IMG/VR virus record: IMGVR_UViG_3300021233_000222
Coordinates: 1-37,387 of that record
Reading direction: 5' to 3' (one strand)
Length of the DNA: 37,387 nt
Origin: a virus
Positions 7,443 through 14,174 of this stretch are shown here, one piece after another. Position 1 is the stretch's first letter; every line of letters starts with the position of its first letter. The notes beneath the pieces are model-generated. The model had not been told where the DNA came from, did no database searches, and saw only the letters and a program-made list of their open reading frames with translations. The translations under genes were made by a program, and so were the position numbers.

Positions 7443-7542
7443 GGGTATGGGTTGGTTTTTTGGGTGGGTAGGTTTTGGGGGTGACGCAGTAGAGGATCAC
7501 CAGCACAAGTGTTGCGATCCCGGTAAGGATGGTGTCGTTCAT
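7423..7542 (-). CDS. Possible small single-pass membrane protein (39 aa)
   Basis: An ATG at 7540-7542 shares one base with the stop of the upstream SSB-like gene (TGATG), a form of translational coupling. The peptide has a hydrophobic stretch at residues 5-20 (ILTGIATLVLVILYCV) followed by a Pro/Lys/His tail. Such small membrane peptides occur in phage early operons, but none can be named. It may be chance, since it overlaps the next start by 20 bases. Confidence 0.45.
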   Translation of the reverse strand: MNDTILTGIATLVLVILYCVTPKTYPPKKPTHTHDTQRH

Positions 7543-7844
7543 CAGTTCCACGGGATGTCGTCATCGGCGATGGCGGCAGGCTTGGCCGGGGCAGGTGAGG
7601 GCGCTGCGGACGGGCGCTTCTCCCCAAGGCGCTTCCAGTTCCCGAGGATCGGGAGCTGGGCGTCGCCGCGCTCGCGCTCTTCCTTGGTCTGGCTCTGCTT
7701 CACAAACCCGTCATTGCCGTGGGCATCCGGCTTCTCAAAGAGGACGAGGTTGGCAAAGATGGCAGGGTTGCCGTTTTTGCGGGTGATGCGCTTAAATCGC
7801 TCCTTGTCGAGGAGCGTCACGTCGATGTCGATGGCGATGGGCAT
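7542..7844 (-). CDS. Phage single-stranded DNA-binding-like protein (100 aa)
   Basis: The protein starts IAIDIDVTLLDKERF, continues through FANLVLFEKPDAHGNDGFV and LPILGNWKRLG, and ends with an Ala/Pro linker and the acidic tip ADDDIPWN. That tip closely resembles the DDDIPF tail that SSB proteins use to recruit partners. The body fits a small OB-like phage family found near replication genes. I infer an SSB-like role; the body is too short for a standard SSB. The start is preceded by an unusual CCAACC-repeat leader with no Shine-Dalgarno. Confidence 0.55.
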   Translation of the reverse strand: MPIAIDIDVTLLDKERFKRITRKNGNPAIFANLVLFEKPDAHGNDGFVKQSQTKEERERGDAQLPILGNWKRLGEKRPSAAPSPAPAKPAAIADDDIPWN

Positions 7845-7883
7845 GGTGGTGGTTGGGTTGGTTGGGTTGTTGGTTTAGGGTGA

Positions 7884-8084
7884 TTAGTTGTTGTTTGATT
7901 CTTTGATCTCTCCTCGTGTCATAGGCCGGAGGCCGTTATCCAGGAGGCGGATCTCGACCAGCTCGGTCTCGATGCGGCACTCTTCACAGAGAGCGCCGAT
8001 GCCAGGCTCGGTGATCTTGGCGATCTCAGGGTGGTTGCAGCCGCAGAGGACGCAGGGAGCGTCGATGGTCTCGATGTCGCTCAT
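7884..8084 (-). CDS. Small zinc-finger-like protein (66 aa)
   Basis: Two Cys pairs (CVLCG near residue 11 and CEEC near residue 33) separated by about 18 residues suggest a zinc ribbon. The remainder is acidic and ends with an Asn-rich tail (KESNNN). There is no membrane segment. The ATGA overlap with the upstream gene supports the start. The function is unknown; a nucleic-acid or protein adaptor role is possible. Confidence 0.55.
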   Translation of the reverse strand: MSDIETIDAPCVLCGCNHPEIAKITEPGIGALCEECRIETELVEIRLLDNGLRPMTRGEIKESNNN

Positions 8085-8464
8085 GGCTGCACCATCTCCC
8101 CGTTGGCTGGATGGCTGTTGATCTCGCGCTCTTTGGCAGCAAGGTGGCGAGCCTGCACCGCCAGGCGAAAATCCCTCTCATGCCGCGCCATGGCGTATGC
8201 CTTGGAGTCGATCAGCCGGTCTTTGGTCTCGCGGTATTTGCGAGCAAAGAATCTGTCGCAGGCTTCTCCGACGATCCTGGCATTGGCAATCTCCCACCAG
8301 TTCCAGCATCCAGTTCCCATCTCGGGCTGGATGGAGAGGGCGCTGCCGTTGTGCGTGACGGCGGACAGGTCCGCCAGCTCGCCAAGGAGTATCCGGTGCC
8401 CATCCTTAAGGCCACTGCCTCCTCCCCACCGCTGGGATTTTCCACTGGTGGCGGCGCTGCTCAT
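8081..8464 (-). CDS. Hypothetical phage protein (127 aa)
   Basis: The start at 8462-8464 (MSSAATSGKSQRWGGG) gives an ATGA overlap with the methyltransferase stop; a start six codons upstream is less likely. The central part has GTGCWNWWEIANARIVGEACDR and the C-terminal half is a charged helix (RHERDFRLAVQARHLAAKERE). The family is not recognised. The position just after the methyltransferase may reflect a link to DNA modification, but nothing in the sequence shows it. Confidence 0.5.
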   Translation of the reverse strand: MSSAATSGKSQRWGGGSGLKDGHRILLGELADLSAVTHNGSALSIQPEMGTGCWNWWEIANARIVGEACDRFFARKYRETKDRLIDSKAYAMARHERDFRLAVQARHLAAKEREINSHPANGEMVQP

Positions 8465-9036
8465 GCGGTCTCCTTTCCCCATTGCATTGCCATTGCCCTG
8501 GCAATACCTGGATATGTTTTGCTTCGGATCTTCCAGCGATCTTCACTCGGCGGAAGCTTGTGAATCCTCGAATCCCTTCCGGAGACAATTTCTGTTGGTT
8601 CCAGCTTAGGAAGCCCACGCAACCAAAGGCATGTGGCTTTTGTTTCACCGTGGCCAAATTGCCAAGGATGAATGGTCTGATCGGGCTTTCTCCAAAGCGA
8701 ACTAATGATGCTTACAGGGTTCTCAATCGCTACCCGCGGGATATGCATTGACCTCCGGACCAACTGCATGACAAATGACATTGCTGACTGTTGGCGTCCA
8801 TCCATGCGCTTCGCATCAAAGTGCCTTGCGCCACTGACCGACAAATGTGTGCATGGAGGATGGAAAATTGCCAAATCCCATGGGTAGTCGATGACATCAA
8901 AAACCGATCCAACGTAATGCGGACCAGACCTATCTGTGGGGAGTAAATCGCAACTCATGACATCATGCCCCCCCCCCGATGATATAAATGCACTTCGGAC
9001 TTCACCGCTGTATTCGCACCCTATAAGAATTTTCAT
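8461..9036 (-). CDS. Phage DNA (cytosine-5) methyltransferase-like protein with a G10 tract
   Basis: It shows C5-methyltransferase marks in order: a SAM-binding start IGCEYSG (residues 5-11), the PPC motif with catalytic Cys (60-62), ENP (105-107), and a C-terminal PGIARAMAMQWG that resembles the closing helix. At 191 residues it is a compact phage version with little room for a target-recognition domain, so the site specificity is unknown. Codons 20-23 contain ten consecutive G residues (8968-8977 on the plus strand as C10). Typical relatives read GHD where this one reads SGGGHD, so the tract appears expanded. A one-base slip would truncate the protein. Confidence 0.7.
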   Translation of the reverse strand: MKILIGCEYSGEVRSAFISSGGGHDVMSCDLLPTDRSGPHYVGSVFDVIDYPWDLAIFHPPCTHLSVSGARHFDAKRMDGRQQSAMSFVMQLVRRSMHIPRVAIENPVSIISSLWRKPDQTIHPWQFGHGETKATCLWLRGLPKLEPTEIVSGRDSRIHKLPPSEDRWKIRSKTYPGIARAMAMQWGKETA

Positions 9037-9926
9037 GCGGTGACTCCCTCCAGGCGGTCTTTGATCTGCTGGCGCACGGCGGGAGACAGGCTAATCCAAA
9101 CGGCCCCTGCAATGGCCTCCGGATCGCTGTCATCGTATAATTCGGCCAGAGCCTCCCTCCACCCTTCTGGCTCGGGCTCTCCGCCCCGTTTTTCTTTTTT
9201 CAGGAAATCCGCACCGCGGTTCTGAGCCTCGGTGCGTGCTCGCTGAATCTCGCCGTTCCAGTTGCCAAGGAGGGTAGCAAGATCCTTGCGCCGGTACTCT
9301 CCCGCTTCCTTGGGGCCGGTGCCCTGGGCGTAGAGCCACTCCAGCATGAGCCAGTCCTCCTCAGAGGTGCTCTCGACCGCCCCTTTATTTTTTTTCCATG
9401 AACGGAGCTGTGCGGAATCAAGTGGAGTCGAAGGCCGCATCCTGAAGAGCATCCGAGCACGGTTGAGGTGCAGGTTCTTGTCGATGAGATCGGCCTGAAC
9501 GTCCCCGCTTGCGGGGACTATAGGGGTATCTGATTCCTGATTACTGATTACTGATAGGGTTCGACTCGCTTCAGTCTCGGTTGCGACTGGGTTTCGTTTG
9601 GGTTTCCGCTTGCCTCCAGATGGCCTCCCACCTCTTTTGCCGTTCTCGGCGTTGCGCTTGCAAATTTCGTGGTATTCGGAAATTTCAACATCAGCTCTGT
9701 TGTTAATCCACCCCTCGGCGGTCTCCACGAAGAAGTCTTTCAGCACAACTTTCACCACTTCTTGTGCAATCTGGATACGCCTCGCAACCCACTCGGTTTC
9801 CAGAGGGATTGCTTGCTCCTCGGTGTAATAGAGGTCGAGCAGCCTCCGGAAGCAGAGATCCTCGTCATTGGATAGATGCCGCGTCTGTACGGCGTAGTCG
9901 TTGATATGAAACTTGTAGAAGTGCAT
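9033..9926 (-). CDS. DUF1376 phage replication-region protein (297 aa)
   Basis: The N-terminal 95 residues fit DUF1376: HFYKFHINDYAVQTRHLSNDED, then FRRLLDLYYTEEQ and a WINNRADVEI segment. The middle is a basic Gly/Lys/Arg-rich linker (GKRGGRPSGGKRKPKRN). The C-terminal part contains a helical region (RKDLATLLGNWNGEIQRA) and a final segment with an EAIAGAVW helix. DUF1376 proteins often occupy the place of phage replication initiators or helicase-loading proteins. Here it is the best candidate initiator or loader partner of DnaB, by context only. Confidence 0.75.
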   Translation of the reverse strand: MHFYKFHINDYAVQTRHLSNDEDLCFRRLLDLYYTEEQAIPLETEWVARRIQIAQEVVKVVLKDFFVETAEGWINNRADVEISEYHEICKRNAENGKRGGRPSGGKRKPKRNPVATETEASRTLSVISNQESDTPIVPASGDVQADLIDKNLHLNRARMLFRMRPSTPLDSAQLRSWKKNKGAVESTSEEDWLMLEWLYAQGTGPKEAGEYRRKDLATLLGNWNGEIQRARTEAQNRGADFLKKEKRGGEPEPEGWREALAELYDDSDPEAIAGAVWISLSPAVRQQIKDRLEGVTA

Positions 9927-10141
9927 TATCGTGGCGAGGTGACGGTGGACGCATACTTGGGCGCATGAACCCCTTCTTTTTTCAGAACGTCGAGCATGAG
10001 GAACCAGAGCTGCGTCCAGCGCAGAGCCGGGATGATGTTGCGCTGCTCGATCCCCCTGCCGGTTACGTCAATATGGAGGTAGCCATTGATGCTCCCGCTT
10101 GTGCGGTAGCAGTAGGCCATGATGTCGGATAGAAGCCTCAT
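9926..10141 (-). CDS. Hypothetical phage protein (71 aa)
   Basis: A short protein with IMAYCYRTSGSINGYLHIDVTGRG and then ALRWTQLWFLMLDVLKKEG. The two halves look like a beta part and a helix. There is no recognised domain. It shares one base with the DUF1376 start and overlaps the upstream stop as ATGA, so it belongs to the operon. Confidence 0.55.
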   Translation of the reverse strand: MRLLSDIMAYCYRTSGSINGYLHIDVTGRGIEQRNIIPALRWTQLWFLMLDVLKKEGVHAPKYASTVTSPR

Positions 10142-10503
10142 TTCTGGAATCGGAGCCAGCGGCCCTCCTCGACGATGAAGAGCTTCCCGTCTCCATCTGG
10201 CTCTGCCTCGATGTAGGTCTTGACCCGGAATGCCTGGGCATCCTTGCAGCCTACGTTCACAACATCCTCCTCGGGGCCATGCATACGGCGTGCCTGAAGG
10301 AGGTTCTTGTTCTTCCCGATCTTGGTGACATAGAGACGTACTCGGCCATTTGCGGACTCCATGGCTCCTGCCGCCTCGGGTAGCGGCTTTCCAATGGAGC
10401 CCTGCCCAGCGCCCCCCTTTTCTTTTTTAGAAGCGATCCCAGGAAGGATGCGATTGATGAGAGATGGTTTCTCTCCCGTGGTATTGGTTGGTGTAGTGCT
10501 CAT
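10138..10503 (-). CDS. Hypothetical phage protein (121 aa)
   Basis: I place the start at the ATG at 10501-10503 (MSTTPTNTTG). A TTG ten codons upstream would overlap the previous stop and is an alternative. The first half is basic and Gly/Lys-rich. The second half has beta-rich segments (GRVRLYVTKIGKNKNLLQARRMHG, GDGKLFIVEEGRWLRF). There is no family match. The position between an HTH protein and replication genes suggests an early function. Confidence 0.55.
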   Translation of the reverse strand: MSTTPTNTTGEKPSLINRILPGIASKKEKGGAGQGSIGKPLPEAAGAMESANGRVRLYVTKIGKNKNLLQARRMHGPEEDVVNVGCKDAQAFRVKTYIEAEPDGDGKLFIVEEGRWLRFQK

Positions 10504-10529
10504 TTTAGTGAAAATTTTCTGCGAATGGA

Positions 10530-11453
10530 TCAATGCCCCCCGGACACCCGGCGTGAATTTGCGGACCCCCTCCCCCCCTCTTTCGGCGTCCGTCTTGTCT
10601 CGGCGCTCTCTCCGGTTGTCTCGTCGCCATCGACTCGCTGGCGGGTCTCCTGAGTGTCGCGGATGGCCTCCTGCACAGCCCCAAAACCTTCCGGAAGTGT
10701 AGCAGGATGCGTAGCAGACTCGGCATCTACAGAGACGGAGCCTGTCAAATCATCTGATTGCTCATCAGGTGTTGCCTGATTCTCGTGGTTTCCAGTGAGA
10801 TCACCGGCAGTGGAAGGCAACGCCAGGACAAGCCCGGCATCTGCTCCGGCCTGCACCGCGATCGCGGCGGCAGCGCCAGCCTCGTCACCCTTTTGGGCGA
10901 CTTCTTCCCCTTCTAAACCGGTAGCCGGGACAAGCTCCGCCTCGATCACCCTCCCGGAGATCATCCGAAGGTAATCGTCATGGGTCGGGCCGCTTTCGAT
11001 GGTCTCAATGCGGGAGGTTGCGCCACCGGCAAGCAGCTCCGCTTTCTCTACGGCGATGCCAAGGGCAATCGGCAGGGATTGAATCGGGATCTTATCCACT
11101 TCATCCAGGAGACGATCAGCGGCGAGCCGTCCGAAGGTACGCAGAACGGAAACAGTTCTTTCTTTAAGTGTGGCTACAGCCTGAGACTCCCGAGCCATGA
11201 CGGCGGCAACCGTGTGATGACTCACCCGGTAGGCACGGCAGAGTTGCCGAACCCCGAGACCTTGCCCGAGCCCGTCCACAATAGCCCGGTAGATCGTCGG
11301 TCGTGACTCCATGAGGCGCTCGGCAGTGAACTCCCCGCGGCGCTCCATCTCCTGATTTCCTTCCTCCTCCGTTGATATCAAAAAAAGAGAAGGGGCGGCG
11401 GCCTCATCGGCGGCCACCTGATCAAGGAGTGAATGCTTACTGCGCTTTGCCAT
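10530..11453 (-). CDS. HTH-containing phage DNA-binding protein (307 aa)
   Basis: The start at 11451-11453 follows the upstream stop with one base between. Residues 66-86 (LGVRQLCRAYRVSHHTVAAV) form a clear helix-turn-helix of the homeodomain-like type, with further helices to about residue 150. The C-terminal 150 residues are low-complexity, acidic and Ala/Gly/Thr-rich. An HTH with helical bundle followed by a disordered tail could be a small terminase, an initiator or a regulator; I cannot choose between them. A segment encoding part of the tail (10698-10735) resembles the arm repeats around the att site. Confidence 0.6.
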   Translation of the reverse strand: MAKRSKHSLLDQVAADEAAAPSLFLISTEEEGNQEMERRGEFTAERLMESRPTIYRAIVDGLGQGLGVRQLCRAYRVSHHTVAAVMARESQAVATLKERTVSVLRTFGRLAADRLLDEVDKIPIQSLPIALGIAVEKAELLAGGATSRIETIESGPTHDDYLRMISGRVIEAELVPATGLEGEEVAQKGDEAGAAAAIAVQAGADAGLVLALPSTAGDLTGNHENQATPDEQSDDLTGSVSVDAESATHPATLPEGFGAVQEAIRDTQETRQRVDGDETTGESAETRRTPKEGGRGSANSRRVSGGH

Positions 11454-11454
11454 G

Positions 11455-11652
11455 TCAGCCAACGAGACGCCGAGCAATGAACTCATCCAGGGCCGCTTCC
11501 GAGATCCGGCGGTCCTTGCCGGATAGCCATAGGACTTTCCCAAGCTCCCCTTTCCGTATGTAGTTGGCCAGCGTGTTCAAATGGATATTGAGCCGGTCAC
11601 AGACTTCCCGACTAGTCAGCCAACGGGGAGGTGTTGAATTCTTGTCGCTCAT
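11455..11652 (-). CDS. MerR-type HTH protein, excisionase-like (65 aa)
   Basis: Residues 12-34 (LTSREVCDRLNIHLNTLANYI) and the wing with GKVLWLSGKDRRIS match the HTH_17/excisionase family of small winged-helix DNA-binding proteins. Such proteins serve as recombination directionality factors or early regulators. The start at 11650-11652 overlaps the previous stop as ATGA. Its place in the early operon, divergent from the integrase side, fits an excisionase, but no experiment supports that here. Confidence 0.65.
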   Translation of the reverse strand: MSDKNSTPPRWLTSREVCDRLNIHLNTLANYIRKGELGKVLWLSGKDRRISEAALDEFIARRLVG

Positions 11653-11870
11653 GCTTTGACGGCCCAGCGGCAGCACTCCCGGAAGACTTCACGAGCCTTC
11701 AACGGATCTTCCGTGCAGGTCTGCATCTTCCCATTCATTTCGACCCTATAAAAAAAAGAAACGCCGGGGTTCATGGCGAGAAGCCAAACGGGCTTATGGC
11801 GAGCAAGTGTCACCCGCGTTTTCATTGTCGGCCTGACCTCCAGGCGAACCAGTTCACCGGCAGTAGTCAT
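11649..11870 (-). CDS. Hypothetical phage protein (73 aa)
   Basis: A small basic protein with segments VRLEVRPTMKTRVTLARHKPVW and FFYRVEMNGKMQTC, then AREVFRECCRWAVKA. It looks like a short beta sheet followed by a helix with a Cys pair. No family is recognised. ATGA overlaps on both sides tie it to the RHH-led operon. Confidence 0.5.
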   Translation of the reverse strand: MTTAGELVRLEVRPTMKTRVTLARHKPVWLLAMNPGVSFFYRVEMNGKMQTCTEDPLKAREVFRECCRWAVKA

Positions 11871-12001
11871 TTCCTAATCCTCCGGTTAGCCGTTCCATAA
11901 AAAAAACGGGCGGCGGCGGAAGAGATCGGGCCGGAGTAGATGGCGACAAAACCAATGACGCCCACAGCCAGAAGATTGAAGATGAAGGCGTGCGCGCTCA
12001 T
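11867..12001 (-). CDS. Small single-pass membrane protein (44 aa)
   Basis: The ATG at 11999-12001 overlaps the RHH gene stop as ATGA, and its TGA overlaps the next ATG the same way; such double coupling is unlikely by chance. Residues 5-25 (AFIFNLLAVGVIGFVAIYSG) form one hydrophobic membrane segment, followed by a basic tail (TANRRIRK). The role is unknown. As a membrane peptide made immediately after a regulator it could act in superinfection control or host membrane modulation, but this is conjecture. Confidence 0.65.
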   Translation of the reverse strand: MSAHAFIFNLLAVGVIGFVAIYSGPISSAAARFFYGTANRRIRK

Positions 12002-12186
12002 TCGCCTGCCTCCTCGTGGGTCGGATGCAATTCGCTTGTGCCACATTTACCATCCAAAAAATCACGGATTGCAATGCGAGCAAGGTCAGATGGTTTCAGC
12101 CAGTGTTTATCGGCTTCGGCGCGTAGTCTTGCTTTTAGTTCATTCGGCATTCTCATGGTCAACGTGGTGTCGAGTTGATTTTGCAT
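11998..12186 (-). CDS. Ribbon-helix-helix regulator heading the leftward operon (62 aa)
   Basis: The sequence DTTLTMRMPNELKARLRAEADKHWLKPSDLARIAIRDFLDG is a standard RHH (Arc/CopG/MetJ) fold: a short strand, then two helices with the KPSD turn. I chose the ATG at 12184-12186. A GTG at 12211-12213 would add nine residues and would place one operator inside the gene. The 62-residue length is typical of small RHH repressors. It is divergent from another RHH gene at 12277, and TTGTGCCACAT sites lie between and inside them. It probably represses one or both promoters. Confidence 0.75.
   Translation of the reverse strand: MQNQLDTTLTMRMPNELKARLRAEADKHWLKPSDLARIAIRDFLDGKCGTSELHPTHEEAGE
12036..12046 (+). 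promoter_or_regulatory. Operator-like site inside the RHH gene (third copy of TTGTGCCACAT)
   Basis: This copy lies within the RHH coding region. With the 12203-12215 site it shares 13 bp (GCTTGTGCCACAT). The core TGTG-C-CACA is an inverted repeat. Its centre is 169 bp from the middle copy, close to sixteen helical turns. Confidence 0.55.
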
Positions 12187-12276
12187 GCGCTGTTTGTAGC
12201 TTGCTTGTGCCACATGTCAAACACAAATAAGCAAAAATCTTATAGCGCTGAATTTTCATTGTGCCACATTGACAGT
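12187..12276. promoter_or_regulatory. Divergent promoter and operator region between two RHH genes
   Basis: Two copies of TTGTGCCACAT lie at 12205-12215 and 12259-12269, 54 bp apart (about five turns). Each holds the symmetric core TGTG-C-CACA. On the minus strand a -10-like TATAAG (complement of 12238-12243) has an operator where its -35 would be, and a TTGACA (complement of 12215-12220) lies beside the other operator. I infer that one or both RHH proteins bind here and control both directions. This is likely the lysis/lysogeny or early control switch; the promoters themselves are weakly supported. Confidence 0.6.
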
Positions 12277-12528
12277 ATGAAAAGGGAAAGCACCTTCAAC
12301 TTTAGACTCCCGAAAGAATTAAAAGCCCGACTAGACGCCTTTTGCGCGGCCAGGGGCATGAGCAAAGCGGACCTCGCCGTAACAGCAATAACCGAATTTC
12401 TCGATTCCGTTCAAAACCTTGAGAGAGCCCACTTGATAAGCCGGATCTATCCCGTGCAGGATGTCGAAGCACTCCGAGCCGCTGAAAAGCCTCACCAGCA
12501 CAGCCCGAGACGGTCCGCTGGCGCATAG
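12277..12528 (+). CDS. Ribbon-helix-helix regulator, rightward (83 aa)
   Basis: The N-terminal 45 residues are an RHH domain: strand STFNFRLP, helix KELKARLDAFCAARG, turn MSKAD and helix LAVTAITEFLDSVQ. The start is the ATG at 12277, just after an operator-like site; a frame open further upstream would read through both operators and is rejected. The last 38 residues are unlike the RHH fold and may be an effector or tail. It resembles the divergent RHH protein (both contain LPKELKARL or MPNELKARL), suggesting an old duplication. Confidence 0.75.
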   Translation: MKRESTFNFRLPKELKARLDAFCAARGMSKADLAVTAITEFLDSVQNLERAHLISRIYPVQDVEALRAAEKPHQHSPRRSAGA

Positions 12529-12562
12529 ATCCAACAGACCCCAAGACCATCCATCTTTTGCA

Positions 12563-12877
12563 ATGAACCGAATATCATACATAGTCGGCCCACTACTAGC
12601 AACGGCACTTGTCGCCTGTAAGCCGTCGCCCCGTTATACACTTACCGAGGCCACTGATCCAAAGACCGGAACACGCACTGCCTACCGACTCAACACCGAG
12701 ACAGGCGCATCCGAATCCCTGCAATGGGTAGAACCATCACCCGGACGCACTCTCCGATTTTGGGAACCGATCCACGACCAGCGGACAACGCTAGAAGTCT
12801 TAAAAGCCTACAAGAACGCCGACGCGGCCAACGCCAAGCAGGCCGCAGAGATCAAGGCCGGAACCTTCACATACTGA
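12563..12877 (+). CDS. Phage-encoded lipoprotein (104 aa)
   Basis: The start MNRISYIVGPLLATALVAC is a lipoprotein signal peptide: one basic residue, a hydrophobic stretch and a lipobox LVAC with the acylated Cys at residue 19. The mature part is short and soluble, with TDPKTGTRTAYRLNTETGAS and a C-terminal Ala/Lys helix. It sits in the rightward lysogeny module after the RHH gene. Lipoproteins in such places often block superinfection or alter the host surface, which I infer by position. An upstream in-frame ATG at 12461 lacks the signal peptide logic. Confidence 0.7.
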   Translation: MNRISYIVGPLLATALVACKPSPRYTLTEATDPKTGTRTAYRLNTETGASESLQWVEPSPGRTLRFWEPIHDQRTTLEVLKAYKNADAANAKQAAEIKAGTFTY

Positions 12878-12878
12878 C

Positions 12879-13151
12879 ATGAAAAAACCCGAACTGAACG
12901 GCCATGGTCCCGGCAAAGGGAAGCACTCCATCAGCTCCACCGTCACGCTCGAGGTCCTTGAGGCCCTCGACTACCTCGCGCACCGCTCCGGGCTCACCCG
13001 CGGCGGATACGTTGCGGCGGCAGTCAATGCGGCCGTGCTCTCCGGCTCCATCTTCCCGCGGGCGACGGCCGCCGTTCCACTACCCGCAGAGACCGCAAGA
13101 AAAGCCCGGCAGTCCGTTACCAGGACAAGACGCGAAAGCTCGCGGAGCTAG
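12879..13151 (+). CDS. Third ribbon-helix-helix-like protein (90 aa)
   Basis: After a Gly/Lys-rich N-terminus, residues 17-53 (SISSTVTLEVLEALDYL, AHRSGLTRGGYVAAAVNAAV) read as an RHH: strand, helix, LTRG turn, helix. The C-terminus is basic and Ser/Arg-rich (TRTRRESSRS). It begins two bases after the lipoprotein stop. It may be a DNA-binding regulator of this module or an antitoxin-like protein, but there is no toxin partner beside it. Confidence 0.55.
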   Translation: MKKPELNGHGPGKGKHSISSTVTLEVLEALDYLAHRSGLTRGGYVAAAVNAAVLSGSIFPRATAAVPLPAETARKARQSVTRTRRESSRS

Positions 13152-13198
13152 ATTTTAAGCGGCGCAAAAGCCAATTTCAATTTTCTGAAATTTTTCCA

Positions 13199-13240
13199 TT
13201 GACTTCCCACGAGAACCCGTGAGAGATTAAGCGCCGAACA
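13199..13240 (+). promoter_or_regulatory. Possible promoter of the ArdC operon
   Basis: A TTGACT hexamer at 13199-13204 is followed, 18-19 bp on, by GAGATTAA as a weak -10. Between them CACG and CGTG form a short inverted repeat. The 131-bp gap before ArdC otherwise contains AT-rich sequence with a TTTCA/TGAAA inverted repeat and no gene. Confidence 0.35.
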
Positions 13241-13282
13241 ACAAACCGGAAGAGCCAACCGACCAAACGGGCACAGACAACA

Positions 13283-14155
13283 ATGCAAACGCAAACCAAC
13301 ACCCCGGCAGCCTACCAAGTCATCACCGACCGACTCGTTGCCATGCTGGAGGCAGGCACGGCACCTTGGAAGAAATCATGGGCAGGCCGTTCCGGGTTTC
13401 CCAAAAACCTGATCAGCAAGAAAGCCTACTCCGGCATCAATACATGGATGCTGCACACCTCCGATTATGCCAGCAGCTACTTCCTCACCTTCAACCAGGC
13501 AAAGGAACTCGGCGGCACCGTCCGGAAGGGGGAGAAAGGGCTTCCCGTTGTCTTCACAAAGCAGCTTCCCGTGAAATCTGTTGAGGTTCAAACCGACAAG
13601 GGAACAGAGACCATGATCGACGGGAAGAGCGGCGGCAGGATGCTTCGCTATTACACCGTATTCAACGTCGAGCAGTGCGAAGGGATCGAGGCCCCGGATT
13701 CTGGCCAGCGCTACCAGCATGACCCCATCGACACCGCCGAGAAGATTGTTTCCGGAATGCCTAACCGGCCGCAAATCGAGCACAGAGGAGGCCGTGCCTG
13801 CTATGCCCCTGAGTCCGATATTGTGACGATGCCGGAGGCCGACCGCTTCACCTCGCGGCCGGGCTACTACTCCACATTATTCCACGAACTAGCACACAGC
13901 ACCGGGCACGGGTCCCGGCTGGATCGCCAGATTTCAAATGATTTCGGGTCAAACCCCTATGCGAAAGAGGAATTGGTTGCGGAGATGGCAAGCGCCTATC
14001 TATGCGCCCAGGCAGGAATTGAGCAAAGCACCATCGAAAACCAGGCCGCATATCTGAACGGATGGATACAGGCACTCAAAGGTGACGCGAGGCTGGCCGT
14101 CCAGGCCGCAAGCGCCGCACAAAAGGCCGCCAACTACATCCTCGCCGCCGCTTAA
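13283..14155 (+). CDS. ardC: ArdC-like antirestriction protein (290 aa)
   Basis: The N-terminal half fits the ArdC single-stranded DNA-binding domain: PWKKSWAG, NLISKKAYSGINTWML, FLTFNQAKELGGTVRKGEKG and RYYTVFNVEQC. The C-terminal half is a zincin-like metallopeptidase with HELAHSTGH (residues 201-209) and EELVAEMASAYL (229-240), which supplies the third metal ligand. ArdC proteins protect incoming DNA from restriction and are known on plasmids and phages. The 290-residue length is usual. The start is preceded by an A/C-rich leader with no Shine-Dalgarno. It heads a rightward string of small overlapping genes. Confidence 0.92.
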   Translation: MQTQTNTPAAYQVITDRLVAMLEAGTAPWKKSWAGRSGFPKNLISKKAYSGINTWMLHTSDYASSYFLTFNQAKELGGTVRKGEKGLPVVFTKQLPVKSVEVQTDKGTETMIDGKSGGRMLRYYTVFNVEQCEGIEAPDSGQRYQHDPIDTAEKIVSGMPNRPQIEHRGGRACYAPESDIVTMPEADRFTSRPGYYSTLFHELAHSTGHGSRLDRQISNDFGSNPYAKEELVAEMASAYLCAQAGIEQSTIENQAAYLNGWIQALKGDARLAVQAASAAQKAANYILAAA

Positions 14156-14174
14156 CCCTAACCACCTAATAACC

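Noticed and set aside
12331-12582. An 83-codon minus-strand frame opposite the rightward RHH and lipoprotein starts
   Set aside because: It is antisense to a well-supported RHH domain and lipoprotein start and has no recognised motif or coupling with neighbours.
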